Positions 43,299 to 64,000 of a stretch of DNA of 64,000 nucleotides are shown here, in pieces. The position numbers were made by a program, and so were the translations under genes. Position 1 is the first letter of the stretch, and every line of letters starts with the position of its first letter. The notes under the pieces are model-generated. The model worked only from the letters and a program-made list of their open reading frames with translations. It ran no database searches and was not told the DNA's origin. This DNA is from Leuctra nigra (taxonomy: Eukaryota; Arthropoda; Insecta; Plecoptera; Leuctridae): positions 23,431,109 through 23,495,108 of the forward strand of contig OW203764.1 of assembly GCA_934045905.1 (NCBI GenBank). The letters run 5' to 3'.

Positions 43299-44379
43299 GG
43301 AAACAACTTTATAAGCAGGGCACACTTTTATTAATGACCTTTAAGTTGCAGTTGTCCATTGGTATTACGAGATTATGTATTTATAATGATATAAACTGGC
43401 ATTAGATACATTAGTTTATATTAATGAATGTAAATAGTTAATTAATATCTGTATATTATCAACTGACAACGTAATTACTGTGTTTTATTTGATGGTTGGA
43501 CATCTCTGTTTTGTATTTTGCATCATTATTTTGTTGGAATATGTATGTATACGTTTGCCTTTTGTATAATGCTTTGGTAAATTAATTCGCTGCGAGCCAT
43601 GCTGTCTGATACTCCCTCTTTGTCTGTTTTACAATGCGGATCAAGGCATGTTTTATGACCTTTATTAGATGTTATACGTTTCATATATTTATTTTATTCA
43701 GTTCTAAGGGGTTCAATAATAATAATAATTTAGGATAAAAGAACTAAATTGTGGCCTTGAAATATTCTGCTTTGGCCAATCATGTTGCATCATTGTTTTC
43801 CTGCTCCTACTATCCTCACTTTCGCTCTTCTTTTGTTGTGTCATCGCAGTTGCGTCTCTCCACTTCGATTCATCGTCCCGCCATCTTACAAGCTCTTTCT
43901 TTAATAGATCAGTAACTCTCACGCAGTATAATGAATTATCCAATACTTGCTTATCGATGCGTCATAAAGATTTTTTTTGTATTTCAGAATAAACTTAAAA
44001 TTTTAATATACCGACTTTTATGAAATTGTGATTTTTATTTATTAAACGCGTGTCTTTATGACCGTGCATAATTTCAACGTGATCGCACAAACGGTTAATT
44101 TTTACTTTTCAATCAATCGGTGGATGTATTCAAATATTGTACAGCACATAATACACGTGGTCTTACATGTACTCAAACATCTCTATCGGAGAAAGAAAAA
44201 TGGAAAACCAGTAAAAGGCAGATCTAAACCAAATGAGGTCGAAAAAGCCGACCAACTTATTCTATGTGTAATTTGTATTGGATGCAAACAGACAATAAAA
44301 TACAAATATTTTATATCATAATAATGGGTTAAGGGTCAAGGATTGTATTCTATACTGTCCATTTAGAATCACATTGATG
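43299..44379. other. Intergenic between CYP4 genes A and B
   Basis: AT-rich. No gene or repeat with clear borders was recognised. It contains the gene A 3' UTR and gene B upstream region. Confidence 0.5.
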
Positions 44380-44454
44380 AAGCAAGAGCTCGTAAAGATA
44401 AGCACACAATACTGCTCTCTCTCAGTTGTATTAGAAGGTGTTAAGAGTGTCACC
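44380..44454 (+). promoter_or_regulatory. Core promoter / 5' leader of CYP4 gene B
   Basis: Near-identical to 31064-31138. TCAGTT at 44422-44427 is the candidate initiator. The conservation stops abruptly upstream of AAGCAAGAGC, marking the limit of the recognisable shared promoter. Confidence 0.5.
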
Positions 44455-47400
44455 ATGCTGACATTTGTGATCGTAATATGTGGGTTGTTGGGGTTGTTTG
44501 CGTACCTCCGGGTGAAAAGTGCGCCTATGATGATGCTGTCCGAGAAGATTCCTGGACCAAGACTTCTCCCGCTCATTGGAAACGCTCTGGACGTTGGTCA
44601 CAGCACCACAGGTAACATTAAACTTGTTCTTCAGTTTGTGTTATTCTTATACCTGGAAAGTGCTCTATGCAACGAGCCACTATGTAATGTGGGTTCATCA
44701 TGAGATAATGTCGGACTTGACAACATTGTAAAATTTTAATCTGATTGGAACATTTTAATTTTGCAACCATTAAAACATATACAATCAATAGGTATGTTTG
44801 ACTGATATTTGAAAAACAAAATGAATCAGAGATTGTGCTCAAAACATTTGGATATTACGTGCTTGAAATTTCAGCTCAGTCATGAGAGTTGACCTGTATG
44901 GTGGCATAATGTCAAAATAATCCATACATATAAAAATATGTAAATAATCAATTATATTTTCTTATTTATATTGGCATAATAATAATTATTTTAATATAAT
45001 ACAATGTTTTATCCTAATAATTGTAATTATTTATTATTTTATCTACCTTGCATTATTATACCTATTGGACTGACGGGAAAATTCAACATTTCCAAGAGAT
45101 ATTGATATGACGAATATATTGCAGCATTCTTTAACAGTCTTGTGCGCCTTTGCAATGAATACGGGGACACGTTTCGAATCTGGATGGGACCCAAACTCTT
45201 CGTCGTCATCTCACATCCAGACGATATGGAGGTGAGGGAAGAACACAAAATATCTAAAACACATCAGAAATTAGTATCTATTCTTCAGATATTGTTCGAG
45301 TATTTCGGCATACGAACTGCCTGCTTCTATAGTCTACCAATCCTTTACATCTATATCAAGTGTAATCATACATCCGTTGTTAGTAGCCTAGATAGTTGCA
45401 GAAAAGTGCGATGTTAAAATATAAAAATACGTAACTCCGTTCGAACTATGGAACTGGCGACATGACGTTGGCTGATAGAGAAGTTCAGTATAATTTGTTT
45501 TCAGATTATATTGGGAAGTACCAACATTCTTGAGAAGGGAAGTGATTACAGATTTTTACGACCTTGGCTGGGGAATGGCCTCTTGACAAGCTTTGGTAAG
45601 ATTTTCAAATACCTACGTAAATCCATAGACATATATACTGTAAATCCATGGCATGGTAAATTACGATTGAGAAGAAGGTAATTTCATATAAAATACCCGC
45701 TTAGCTTAACTGCCAGAGAAATTCGACAAATAAGTCTATATTGTAAAGATTAACAAGGTAGGTATTTCGTTTGGTTTATGTTTCAGTGTCCAAATGGCGT
45801 AAACATCGCAAGATCCTGACTCCAACGTTTCACTTCAAGATTCTCGAACAGTTCATCGACGTGTTTAACGCAAACTCCGAGATCTTGATCGAGAAGTTGA
45901 GTCAAGAAGTCGACAAACCCACATTCGATATATATCGATATATTTCACTCGCTACACTCGACAATATTAGCGGTAATCAGGGGAACGGTTCATTTTATGT
46001 TGCGCTCAGTTTGTAGGATCGTTCAATATTTATTCATTACATGCGCTTTTGTAAAATTTTACAATAAATAAATAAATAGTTGAATCAGAGCCAAGTATGC
46101 AATATGTTTACCAAACTGATAGAGATTAATTTTAAAAGTTCACGCAAACTATTCAACATATTAGCAAAAAATTATGCAAAATGTGAGAGGTTATCCTAAT
46201 TTTATTTTGTCGCTTTCCTATAAGTTCAATATATTATTGAAATTGTTGGTGGGTATTGCGCATAATGTTCAATCCACGGCAGACTCTTTTATTTTTAAAC
46301 GAAATGTTTGGGTAAATATGGCTGTAAAAGCTCCTTGGAAAAATGAACTTGTTAAGGTGGATTCACACGGCCGTTCCAAACTTCGAGTTTGAAACTCAAG
46401 TTTGCCAAAGTTCCGAATCGCCGTTCCAAAAACTCCCGAGTGAACTATGAAAGTTTGGAACTCAATCTTCGCAGTTCGAATCTTTTCATAGTTCACACTG
46501 AGGTTTTTGGAACGGTGATTCGGAAATTTGGCAAACTTGAATTTCAAACTCGAATTTTGGAACGGCCGTGTGAATCCACCTTTAGAAATGAATTAAGATA
46601 CTTTTGATATGATTGCCAACTTCGTTTCAGAGAGCGCGATGGGAGTTCCTGTGAACGCTCAGAAGAACAGCGAGTCAGAATATGTCAAAGCAGTTCGAGA
46701 GTAAGGAAACAATCATTTTAACAACCTTGTCAGAAATATTACTTAAACAGGTAACATAGTTTAAAAATTAAAAAAATATAATGAGTGAAAATTTGAGCCT
46801 TGATTCGGAAGAAGTATCCACTTAATTCATAGACTAAGGGCCGGTTTTTGTCGTACCTCTGCTAAAGTCCTTGATAGCTAGCTAACGGATCAAATTAGCA
46901 TAGCACCTAATTTTACATTGATTTCATCGTAGCTACACTATCAAGAAGTTGAAAGATGTTTGCTAACGCTATCAAGAACATATCCAGTATCTAACTTAAG
47001 CAAGAGGTACAAAAACCGGCCCTAAATTGACCTTCGAAACAGCTGTATTTGTGGTCTGAAATAGAGTGTATCTTATCTTATTCTTTTGTCTAAATTCCTG
47101 ATATAACTTATGTATGCAAATCTCTATAACTTACTTTATTGATTGGCGCCAGATCATTTCAAATCGAGTCTCCTTTTGTAGAATACGATATTATATTATT
47201 TTTGTTTAATTTTTGTATCCCCTCAATTGTTTTGTCTTTGTGGGTCTACAAAGTATTTCTTTGGTGTACTTATGTGTGAATTCCACAATAAGAAGCTAAA
47301 TAAAAGTAAAAGTATATAGTTTAGTATAAAAGTACTAAATAAGTAGTAAATAATAAAAGCAACCACATTTTAAAATAAAAGTGTGGAAGCTTGAACAAAA

Positions 47401-50400
47401 TTAAAAACATTTTTAACGCTCCAATGAAAAAAGCATAGGTACCAAACAGCTACCAATTCAGAGCAAAATAAAAGCATATTATCACCCCCACTATTGCAGT
47501 GTATCCGAGTTGATCTTATCGCGAGGTTTCTCTCTCTGGAAGCGATCGGACTTTCTCTTCTACTTGTCCCCACAAGGAAGACTCCATGACAGGTCCTTGC
47601 AGATCCTACACGGGACTACCAACAAGGTTTGCAAATACTCAAAGCTCAAAAACGTACAACTTCCATGAATACTTTCTTTGCGACAACTATTCCGTACCGT
47701 AAATTCGATTTCTAGAACGATTTTTTCATAAATTTCTGAAACACTTCCCTAAAACAATTTCTTATCTGTCTATACCAAGACTGTATTTTAGCTGTAAAGA
47801 CTTCTATTTTCTCTCTCAGGTGATTGGACAGAGAAAGAGCGAGTTCCTCCTCCAACGAGCAAAGTCTGTGGCGAACAACAACGTCGACGTTGACGATGTC
47901 GGCGTGAAGAAGCGTTTGGCGTTCCTCGACCTCCTCATCGAGGCGTCCCTCAACGAGGACAACCAAATGACTGACGAGGACATCAGGGAGGAGGTCACCA
48001 CATTCATGTTCGCGGTACGACTGTTTGAAGGAGGCGGTGACGGAGCTAGGGGGGAAAGCAAAGATACCTCAAGGAAATAAGAAATATCAGTTAAAGACAA
48101 TCTTTTCGGAGGCTTCAAAATATCATCGACTACCTAATGAAGTGATCGTAGCGCTCTCTGTTGACAGGGTCACGACACGTCGTCATCTGCCATCAGCTTC
48201 ACTCTCTGGCTCCTTTCACAGCATCCCGATATACAGGTAATTATAACCTACTATGTCCATATTTCAAATATCAACATAAATAAGGATATTGCATTTGCCA
48301 AAAATCTTATATTCGACAGTTTTTTCCAATGAACTTTTTTCAAGTGATACGTTGTAGGCCTTGAAAGGTTGGCCTTAAAAGGTTCGTGGATTATGTTCGT
48401 GATTTTTTGGCTTAACGGTTCTTGGGTAAAGCGGATATTGTACTAAAATTGCAGATATTATACAGATAATATTGTATAGGTCATAAGCACTGGGCCTCTT
48501 TGACCTTATGGAAAGCGGCATATTGGATTCTACAATGATTCTACCATCATCACGTCATCACACCAAACGTCTCTCTCTCAGGGCGGCGTCGTGAGCGAGG
48601 TGACGTCACTCTGTCCCGACGCCGCGACGCCTATGACGTATCAGACGCTGCAGACGATGAAGTATACGGAGAGGGTGATCAAGGAGGCTCTGCGTCTCTA
48701 TCCATGCTTCTCTCTCTCAGGACGGCGTCGTGAGCGAGGTGACGTCGCTCTGTCCCGACGCCGCGACGCCGATGACGTATCAGGCGCTGCAGACGATGAA
48801 GTACACGGAGAGGGTGATCAAGGAGGCTCTGCGTCTCTATCCATGCTTCTCTCTCTCAGGACGGCGTCGTGAGCGAGGTGACGTCACTCTGTCCCGACGC
48901 CGCGACGCCGATGACGTATCAGGCGCTGCAGACGATGAAGTACACGGAGAGGGTGATCAAGGAGGCTCTGCGTCTCTATCCATGCTTCTCTCTCCGGCGT
49001 CGTGAGCGAGGTGACGTCACTCTGTCCCGACGCCGCGACGCCGATGACGTATCAGGCGCTGCAGACGATGAAGTACACGGAGAGGGTGATCAAGGAGGCT
49101 CTGCGTCTCTATCCATGCTTCTCTCTCTCAGGACGGCGTCGTGAGCGAGGTGACGTCACTCTGTCCCGACGCCGCGACGCCGATGACGTATCAGGCGCTG
49201 CAGACGATGAAGTACACGGAGAGGATGATCAAGGAGGCTCTGCGTCTCTATCCATGCTTCTCTCTCTCAGGACGGCGTCGTGAGCGAGGTGACGTCACTC
49301 TGTCCCGACGCCGCGACGCCTATGACGTATCAGACGCTGCAGGCGATGAAGTATACGGAGAGGGTGATCAAGGAGGCACTGCGTATGTATCCAATCGTCC
49401 CGTTCTTCGCTAGGGAGTCGGAGCATGACATCACGCTGCACGGTAAGCGACGATGAAAAAGCTGAAAATTAGAACATTCACTCTTCGGTTAACAGAGTCG
49501 TTTTGTCTTGGACTTCCAATACCAAGAGGCTGAGGGAATGTTCGATCTAAAATCGTATAATCGCATACAGATTCATTGGCACGGCAATGTCATCGCAATG
49601 CCAAGGAGTTCAGGTTATTACTGAATCGCGAAATAACAGAACTTGATGAGCACCTCAGTGTGTACAATTGTCATATTTCGGCGTATTTCCTCGCTGCCAT
49701 TTCACTATCTACTCTCCTACACCGTCTTCCAGACCTTTGACGCGTTGCAACACGGCTAAAACATGGGCGTTGAAAGAACCCTCATCTATCCATATAAAAC
49801 AATGGAGCTGACAACTTAGCCCAGAAAGCGTACATAGCTTTATTGTGTATCAAACTGATTCCAGACGGACTAGTGGTTCCTACGGGAACAACGCTATCGA
49901 TCTACCCCTACAGAACGCATTACGATCCCAAGATATTCCCGGATCCGGAACGATTCGATCCGGACCGGTTTCTCCCAGAGAACGTGCAAGGACGACATCC
50001 GTACGCCTACCTCCCGTTCAGTGCTGGATCCAGGAACTGCATCGGTACGTATACCCAACGCATTAAGTTGTAATAAAACTTACCCCCTATCGCGACTATC
50101 AGTCGTGCACAGAAGTAGTATAAGTTGCCTAAAATACTGATATTTGTATATACAGAGGGGTGATTTGCAAGACTGGTTTTATCCCCATTTATCCCCACCC
50201 CATCATGTGGGGTGTAAGTCTGCGTAAATTTAACCCCATAAAAACACTCCGTGTAAAAAAAAACAGCAAGTCTCTTCGACTAAGTCAACACTTTGTTTTA
50301 AACATTAAAAAATACTTGGCGCATCGTGTATAAATACTAAATAGTACAGAAGATTCTGCCAGAAATGAAATACAATATATAAATGCCTACAACTAAATAA

Positions 50401-50884
50401 GTTATGTATACCTGTACTAACGTAACTCAATATGAATATAAATAATTGTAAATGGAGAGATACTATTTAGTAAGTTCTTAGATAAAGACACATTATTTAT
50501 TTTAGCTCTATTTGATAACTTAGAGTCTAAGAACCTATGCAATAATTGTATTCATTGTATTTCAATGTTTTATTGTATTTGTTATGGAAATAAAACGATA
50601 TTATTATTATTATTATTATTATTGTTGATGTTTTAAATTGTTACTTAAGATTACACCTCACAGTCTTGATCTGGCCATTGCTCATTCAGATTGAATAACA
50701 GTTAATGCTTTTCTGTCAACCAGGTCAGAAGTTTGCAATGCTGGAGATGAAGTGTACTGTTGGGTACATCGTGCGGAGCTACCAACTGCTGCCCGGTGAC
50801 AATGCCGATCTCAAGCTAGCGTCAGAACTGATACTCAAGTCCAAGACAGGCATCCGACTCAAACTCAAGTCAAGGACTTTGTAA
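44455..50884 (+). CDS. Cytochrome P450 CYP4, gene B, complete (504 aa)
   Basis: Exons: 44455-44611, 45125-45231, 45505-45595, 45787-45972, 46631-46700, 47500-47626, 47820-48014, 48168-48236, 49271-49442, 49865-50044, 50724-50884. Each exon has exactly the same length as its counterpart in gene A. Same ER anchor, C-helix W.KHRK, heme loop [10 protein letters not shown] (Cys450) and K-helix E369-A-L-R372. The I-helix block reads VTTFMFAGHDTSSS, so Glu before Gly is Ala here, which could matter for substrate orientation or heme attachment in CYP4 enzymes. Exon 9 terminates a six-unit version of the 139-bp array. Introns are shorter than in A (6.4 kb against 12.2 kb). It has the same microsomal monooxygenase role. 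The tandem duplication is probably old enough for introns to have lost similarity but young enough for exons to stay close. Confidence 0.94.
46355..46581. mobile_element. PIF/Harbinger-like MITE
   Basis: 227-bp foldback element with AGGTGGATTCACACGGCCG ends and nearly complete self-complementarity, flanked by TTA on both sides (46352-46354, 46582-46584). In intron 4 of gene B, 50 bp from exon 5. Confidence 0.8.
46838..47022. mobile_element. PIF/Harbinger-like MITE
   Basis: 185 bp, ends GGGCCGGTTTTTGT and ACAAAAACCGGCCC, flanked by TAA on both sides (46835-46837, 47023-47025). In intron 5 of gene B. Confidence 0.78.
48582..49442 (+). repeat. 139-bp exon/acceptor tandem array in CYP4 gene B (6 units)
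   Basis: Units start at 48582, 48721, 48860, about 48993, 49132 and 49271. The fourth unit has lost 6 bp, including the acceptor AG, making it 133 bp. Only the last unit extends into the complete exon 9 (donor GTAAGC). Confidence 0.97.
50235..50335. repeat. Relic of the TA-flanked element family
   Basis: CACTCCGTGTAAAA, then AAGTCTCTT, then ACTTGGCGCATCGT occur in the same order as in the terminal repeat at 33807-34035, shortened. In intron 10 of gene B. Confidence 0.65.
50600..50624. repeat. ATT microsatellite
   Basis: Eight TTA/ATT units follow AATAAAACGATA. This is typical of the 3' end of a retroposed sequence. Confidence 0.75.
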
Positions 50885-52458
50885 ACTCTCTTTTGGTATA
50901 ATGCGAAAAATTATTTTAATTGTAATGATTATAAACTGACATTATAATGTTTCTTCTTCATGAATTATAATGATTACTTTTTAGACATGTATCCAGAGGA
51001 ATGAGGTTCGTTTTATTTTATGATTTAAGATCGTTGCAACGAACTAATTTCGTATTATTTTAGTAGTACTTCAAATACTTTTGTTATACACGAATATGTT
51101 GGTATTTATTGTGTGTTTAATTAAGCTCTTCTTATTGTGTAGTTGACTCTACTCGTCGTTCTCGTAAGTATTGGAGTAGAAAGCTACAGGTGGTTGCTGC
51201 TTCAATGCGAGATGTTGCCTGGCTAGATGCACAGTATTAATTTTTATAGTATTAAATAGAGGAAGACTGTTTTAAATATATGTCAAAAGTGTTGCTTGAA
51301 CTTTTCATAACTACCCAACCTGAATGCTATTACATCAAGGTATGACTTCAGTTAACAAATCTTTCGAACGTTTTTACCAAGTTGAATCACATAAAGGCTT
51401 TAATCAGGTGTAATGAATAAATAATTTATTTAAAGAGGTAAATAATAAACTGACTTTAAAATATTATTTCATTTCCAGTTTAAATATTATTACTACTGGT
51501 ATACAGCAGGCGATGATGTCCAATATTAAATTCAGTATATTTTTGCCACCGTCGATTATATTTTTGGATTATATTCGTGTAATGTATGCAAATATTTTGA
51601 TAATATATCCTAAAAACAGACAATTTGAGACAATCTAAACGTCTGAGGTTTGAAGCAGAATGTCATTTTATCTCTCCGAGATAAACTCGAGATTTCCCAC
51701 TTGTTCAGGGAAAGAAATACATGGAGCGTCAAACGCAAGGGCACTCGACATCACATTGCATGTATCAAAACCTCAGCGAATGCAAAATACACAATAGAAT
51801 TGTGAAGATCTTAGATCACATTCTCGCTCCTAGGATGTTAATTTACTTCCTATGCTTTAAGTGAGCGAAGCTACGGATCTGACGGAATAACAGGAAGCGA
51901 CACTAGTATTGAAATTACCGTGCGGGCACATTTGAAACTAAAATTCTATTGGTCAGACATTAAATTAACGTGTCTTATATTTTGCTGTAGTCTCTTGTAA
52001 ATATGCGGCGATGTTCGTTCACTACCTACTATGATGAACAATTGATATAACATACCTACTGATTTACTGTCGAATAAAACGATATACACACGTTATAAAA
52101 TAAAGTGCAATAAAAATACTCATTGTAGACGTGTGGGCATCGCTTTTTTTTTATTAGTATGTGATGTTTTATCTTATTATTAAAATTATGGATGACCATT
52201 CCGACATTTCATTAATCTGGATGTCATCCACTTTACACTCAATAGCGTGTACAGTTTACTGCGTTGGCCCCACACAGAAAAGTGTATCGAAAATATTATT
52301 TTCGAAAAATGGCACAACAGATTTGACACAAATCTTATAATCGACAACACTGTCAGACAGCTGTTCGCTCTTCCTTGATTTCTGAATGATAGCTGCGCGC
52401 GCGCGCATTCTTCAACGGCACACGAGTCATGTGTCAATCACATGTGTAACTCAATCAC
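50885..52458. other. Intergenic, convergent 3' ends of CYP4 gene B and ABCB
   Basis: AT-rich, no gene seen. A candidate poly(A) signal for gene B is AATAAA at 51416-51421. A candidate for the ABC gene is minus-strand AATAAA at 52155-52150. A short GC-alternating run (CGCGCGCGCG) lies near 52395. Confidence 0.5.
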
Positions 52459-52751
52459 AAGATCTATGCGACGCCGGCTTGCTGGTGCAGTTGGCAGTAA
52501 TGTCCGCCGAGCGCCAGCAACCCCGCATGCAAGATCTATGCGACGCCTGCTTGCTGGTGCAGTTGGCAGTAATGTCCGCCGAGTGCCAGCAACTCCGCAC
52601 GCAAGATCTATGCGACGCCGGCTTGCTGGTGCAGTTGGCAGTAATGTCCGCCGAGCGCCAGCAACCCCGCATGCAAGATCTATGCGACGCCTGCTTGCTG
52701 GTGCAGTTGGCAGTAATGTCCGCCGAGTGCCAGCAACTCCGCACGCAAGAT

Positions 52752-62699
<9,948 letters not shown>

Positions 62700-63926
62700 T
62701 CTCCCGACCTGAAACATAGATCATACAGTTGGTTGCCAAACTTCAGCCACGTGAGTAGAAGAACAGTTTGACTTGAAGCGCGAAAAGAGTCCGGAAATCA
62801 GAGATGATACTGAGAGTGTTGAATTGGAATGTTTGCACCGATCACTCATTTGATTATTCATTTCCAGTATGATCGAGAAGATCAATTAATTTTCTGTGAT
62901 AAAATGATAACACGTGGACGTTATCTGTCAGATCAGTACATTGGTTGTCAGCTGTGATCGTTGTGTGTTCGTTTAGGTAATTAGCGTTGGAAAACTACTC
63001 AATGTATAGATCCGTCTCAGTGTGAGATATTTTGATGAATCTATCATAAAGTAAGTATAGCGATAATTTACCACAATGCCGCATACTCTCTAATTTGTCA
63101 GCACTAATCAAAATATCTGCAGCGATAAACAGTCATATTGAAAGAAATTATGTGGAGGTATTTTTATGAGTTCTGTATAGGTACGGTATAGGTTCTGCTT
63201 AATTTTGATTTCCAGTTTAATTAAATTGAACTAATATTTTTTTATTTATTCAAATTTACCCTTATTAAGAAGTGTCAACACCATCTTTGAGGAATGACTC
63301 TTAAAAAAAATACTATGACTTGTCTTCGTGAACAGTTGGTTATTACATTGTAAGGTAGATCTTAGATTGAAATGATTGAGATGGACTACCCCAAGGGACC
63401 AAATCACAAAAGGGTTTACCCGTACCTGCATAATTTTATGTCGGCAATAGCATTTTAATTGCCAATATCTCTGTATGCTTCGATTAACTTAGAAATGCAA
63501 TTTCTATTTGAACTTTGAAATTTGTGCAAGAGGTGTTAATTATTGCACAATATCTTTATTAACTGTGTCTAGCTCTACTGAAATTATTTTATTTTTTGTG
63601 TCTATCTAGTGCTGTCAATAGGCAGGCAAACAAACATATTGGCATAGAAATCTTAAGATATTAAAAATTAGTCCAAATATGTAAAAATGTTCAGAAGATT
63701 GACGAAATACCTAAATGTACATAGGTGTACCTTTGAGGAAACTAAATTACACAATGTGATGCAATTTTTTAAAGAAGTCTTATTATAATATTGTAATAAT
63801 TTGTAACTAAGTGAAATGATGATCTAATTATCTAATGATCTTATGAGTATATATTACCCATACTTAGTCAAAAATGTTAAAATTCTGGTTAATTTGGTGC
63901 ACCGAGTTCGAGCCCGGCTCGCTTAC
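62700..63926. other. Upstream region / 5' UTR intron of the ABC gene
   Basis: AT-rich, no coding sequence recognised. Positions 62700-62708 are the non-coding start of ABC exon 1 after its acceptor. Confidence 0.45.
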
Positions 63927-63985
63927 CGTCAGGCTGCAGCTGGGTCGAGTCTGGACCACGTTTGATGTGTTTCTGAAGATTTTAA
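63927..63985 (-). promoter_or_regulatory. Candidate non-coding first exon of the ABC gene
   Basis: On the minus strand, a GC-richer block ends CAGCCTGACG followed by a good donor GTAAGC (63926-63921). It could be the 5' UTR exon that splices to the acceptor at 62709. The upstream limit is uncertain and is set here near a TTCAG. No transcript evidence. Confidence 0.3.
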
Positions 63986-64000
63986 TCAAAGAGAATTCAA

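Noticed and set aside
39063..49442. CRISPR-like arrays
   Set aside because: The direct repeats are contiguous 139-bp or 72-bp tandem units without spacers, derived from exons, in a eukaryotic genome.

Overview
The window is eukaryotic nuclear DNA from an arthropod, most probably an insect. The genes are intron-split with GT-AG borders. They sit in AT-rich DNA full of small DNA transposons, tRNA-type SINE sequence and long homopolymer tracts. The cytochrome P450 and ABCB sequences look arthropod; order level (perhaps Hemiptera) is a guess. No prokaryotic feature was seen.

Layout, left to right. (1) 710-3691, minus: MCTS1, a translation re-initiation factor, five exons in the window and the last exon off the left edge. 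(2) 6726-27426, minus: a complete CYP4-clan P450 of 505 aa in five exons. Its second intron is about 14.3 kb. It holds a tRNA-Lys-like gene, three tandem paralogues of an unrecognised protein family (8.6-13.1 kb), a 21-bp minisatellite, a decayed polymerase relic, and a 7.2-kb almost perfect palindrome (14453-21645). The palindrome carries two head-to-head copies of a virus/Polinton-type family B DNA polymerase with an endonuclease VII-like zinc domain. (3) 27.4-31.1 kb: intergenic repeats. (4) 31139-43298 and 44455-50884, plus: two tandem CYP4 genes (called A and B here). They have the same 11-exon structure, exon lengths identical base for base, and 504 aa each. In both, the exon carrying the ExxR motif is preceded by a tandem array of 139-bp units, each made of most of that exon plus its splice acceptor. 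(5) 52752-62699, minus: a complete full-length ABCB/P-glycoprotein-type transporter, 22 coding exons and 1297 aa. Its last 24 codons, stop included, are repeated five times in tandem.

Functionally this is a detoxification neighbourhood: three microsomal P450s (phase I) next to a multidrug efflux pump (phase III), with the housekeeping gene MCTS1 on one side. All four complete gene models were built by hand by reading splice sites. Each sums to a whole number of codons without internal stops, and this is the main support for them. Mobile elements with recognisable ends and target-site duplications lie in the introns: three PIF/Harbinger-like MITEs, one hAT-like MITE, one TA-flanked element with about 230-bp terminal repeats, a tRNA SINE and an interspersed 0.9-kb family.

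The most unusual parts are the polymerase palindrome with its asymmetric 53-bp centre, the unknown three-gene family beside it, and the repeated amplification of exon ends in the P450 and ABC genes.
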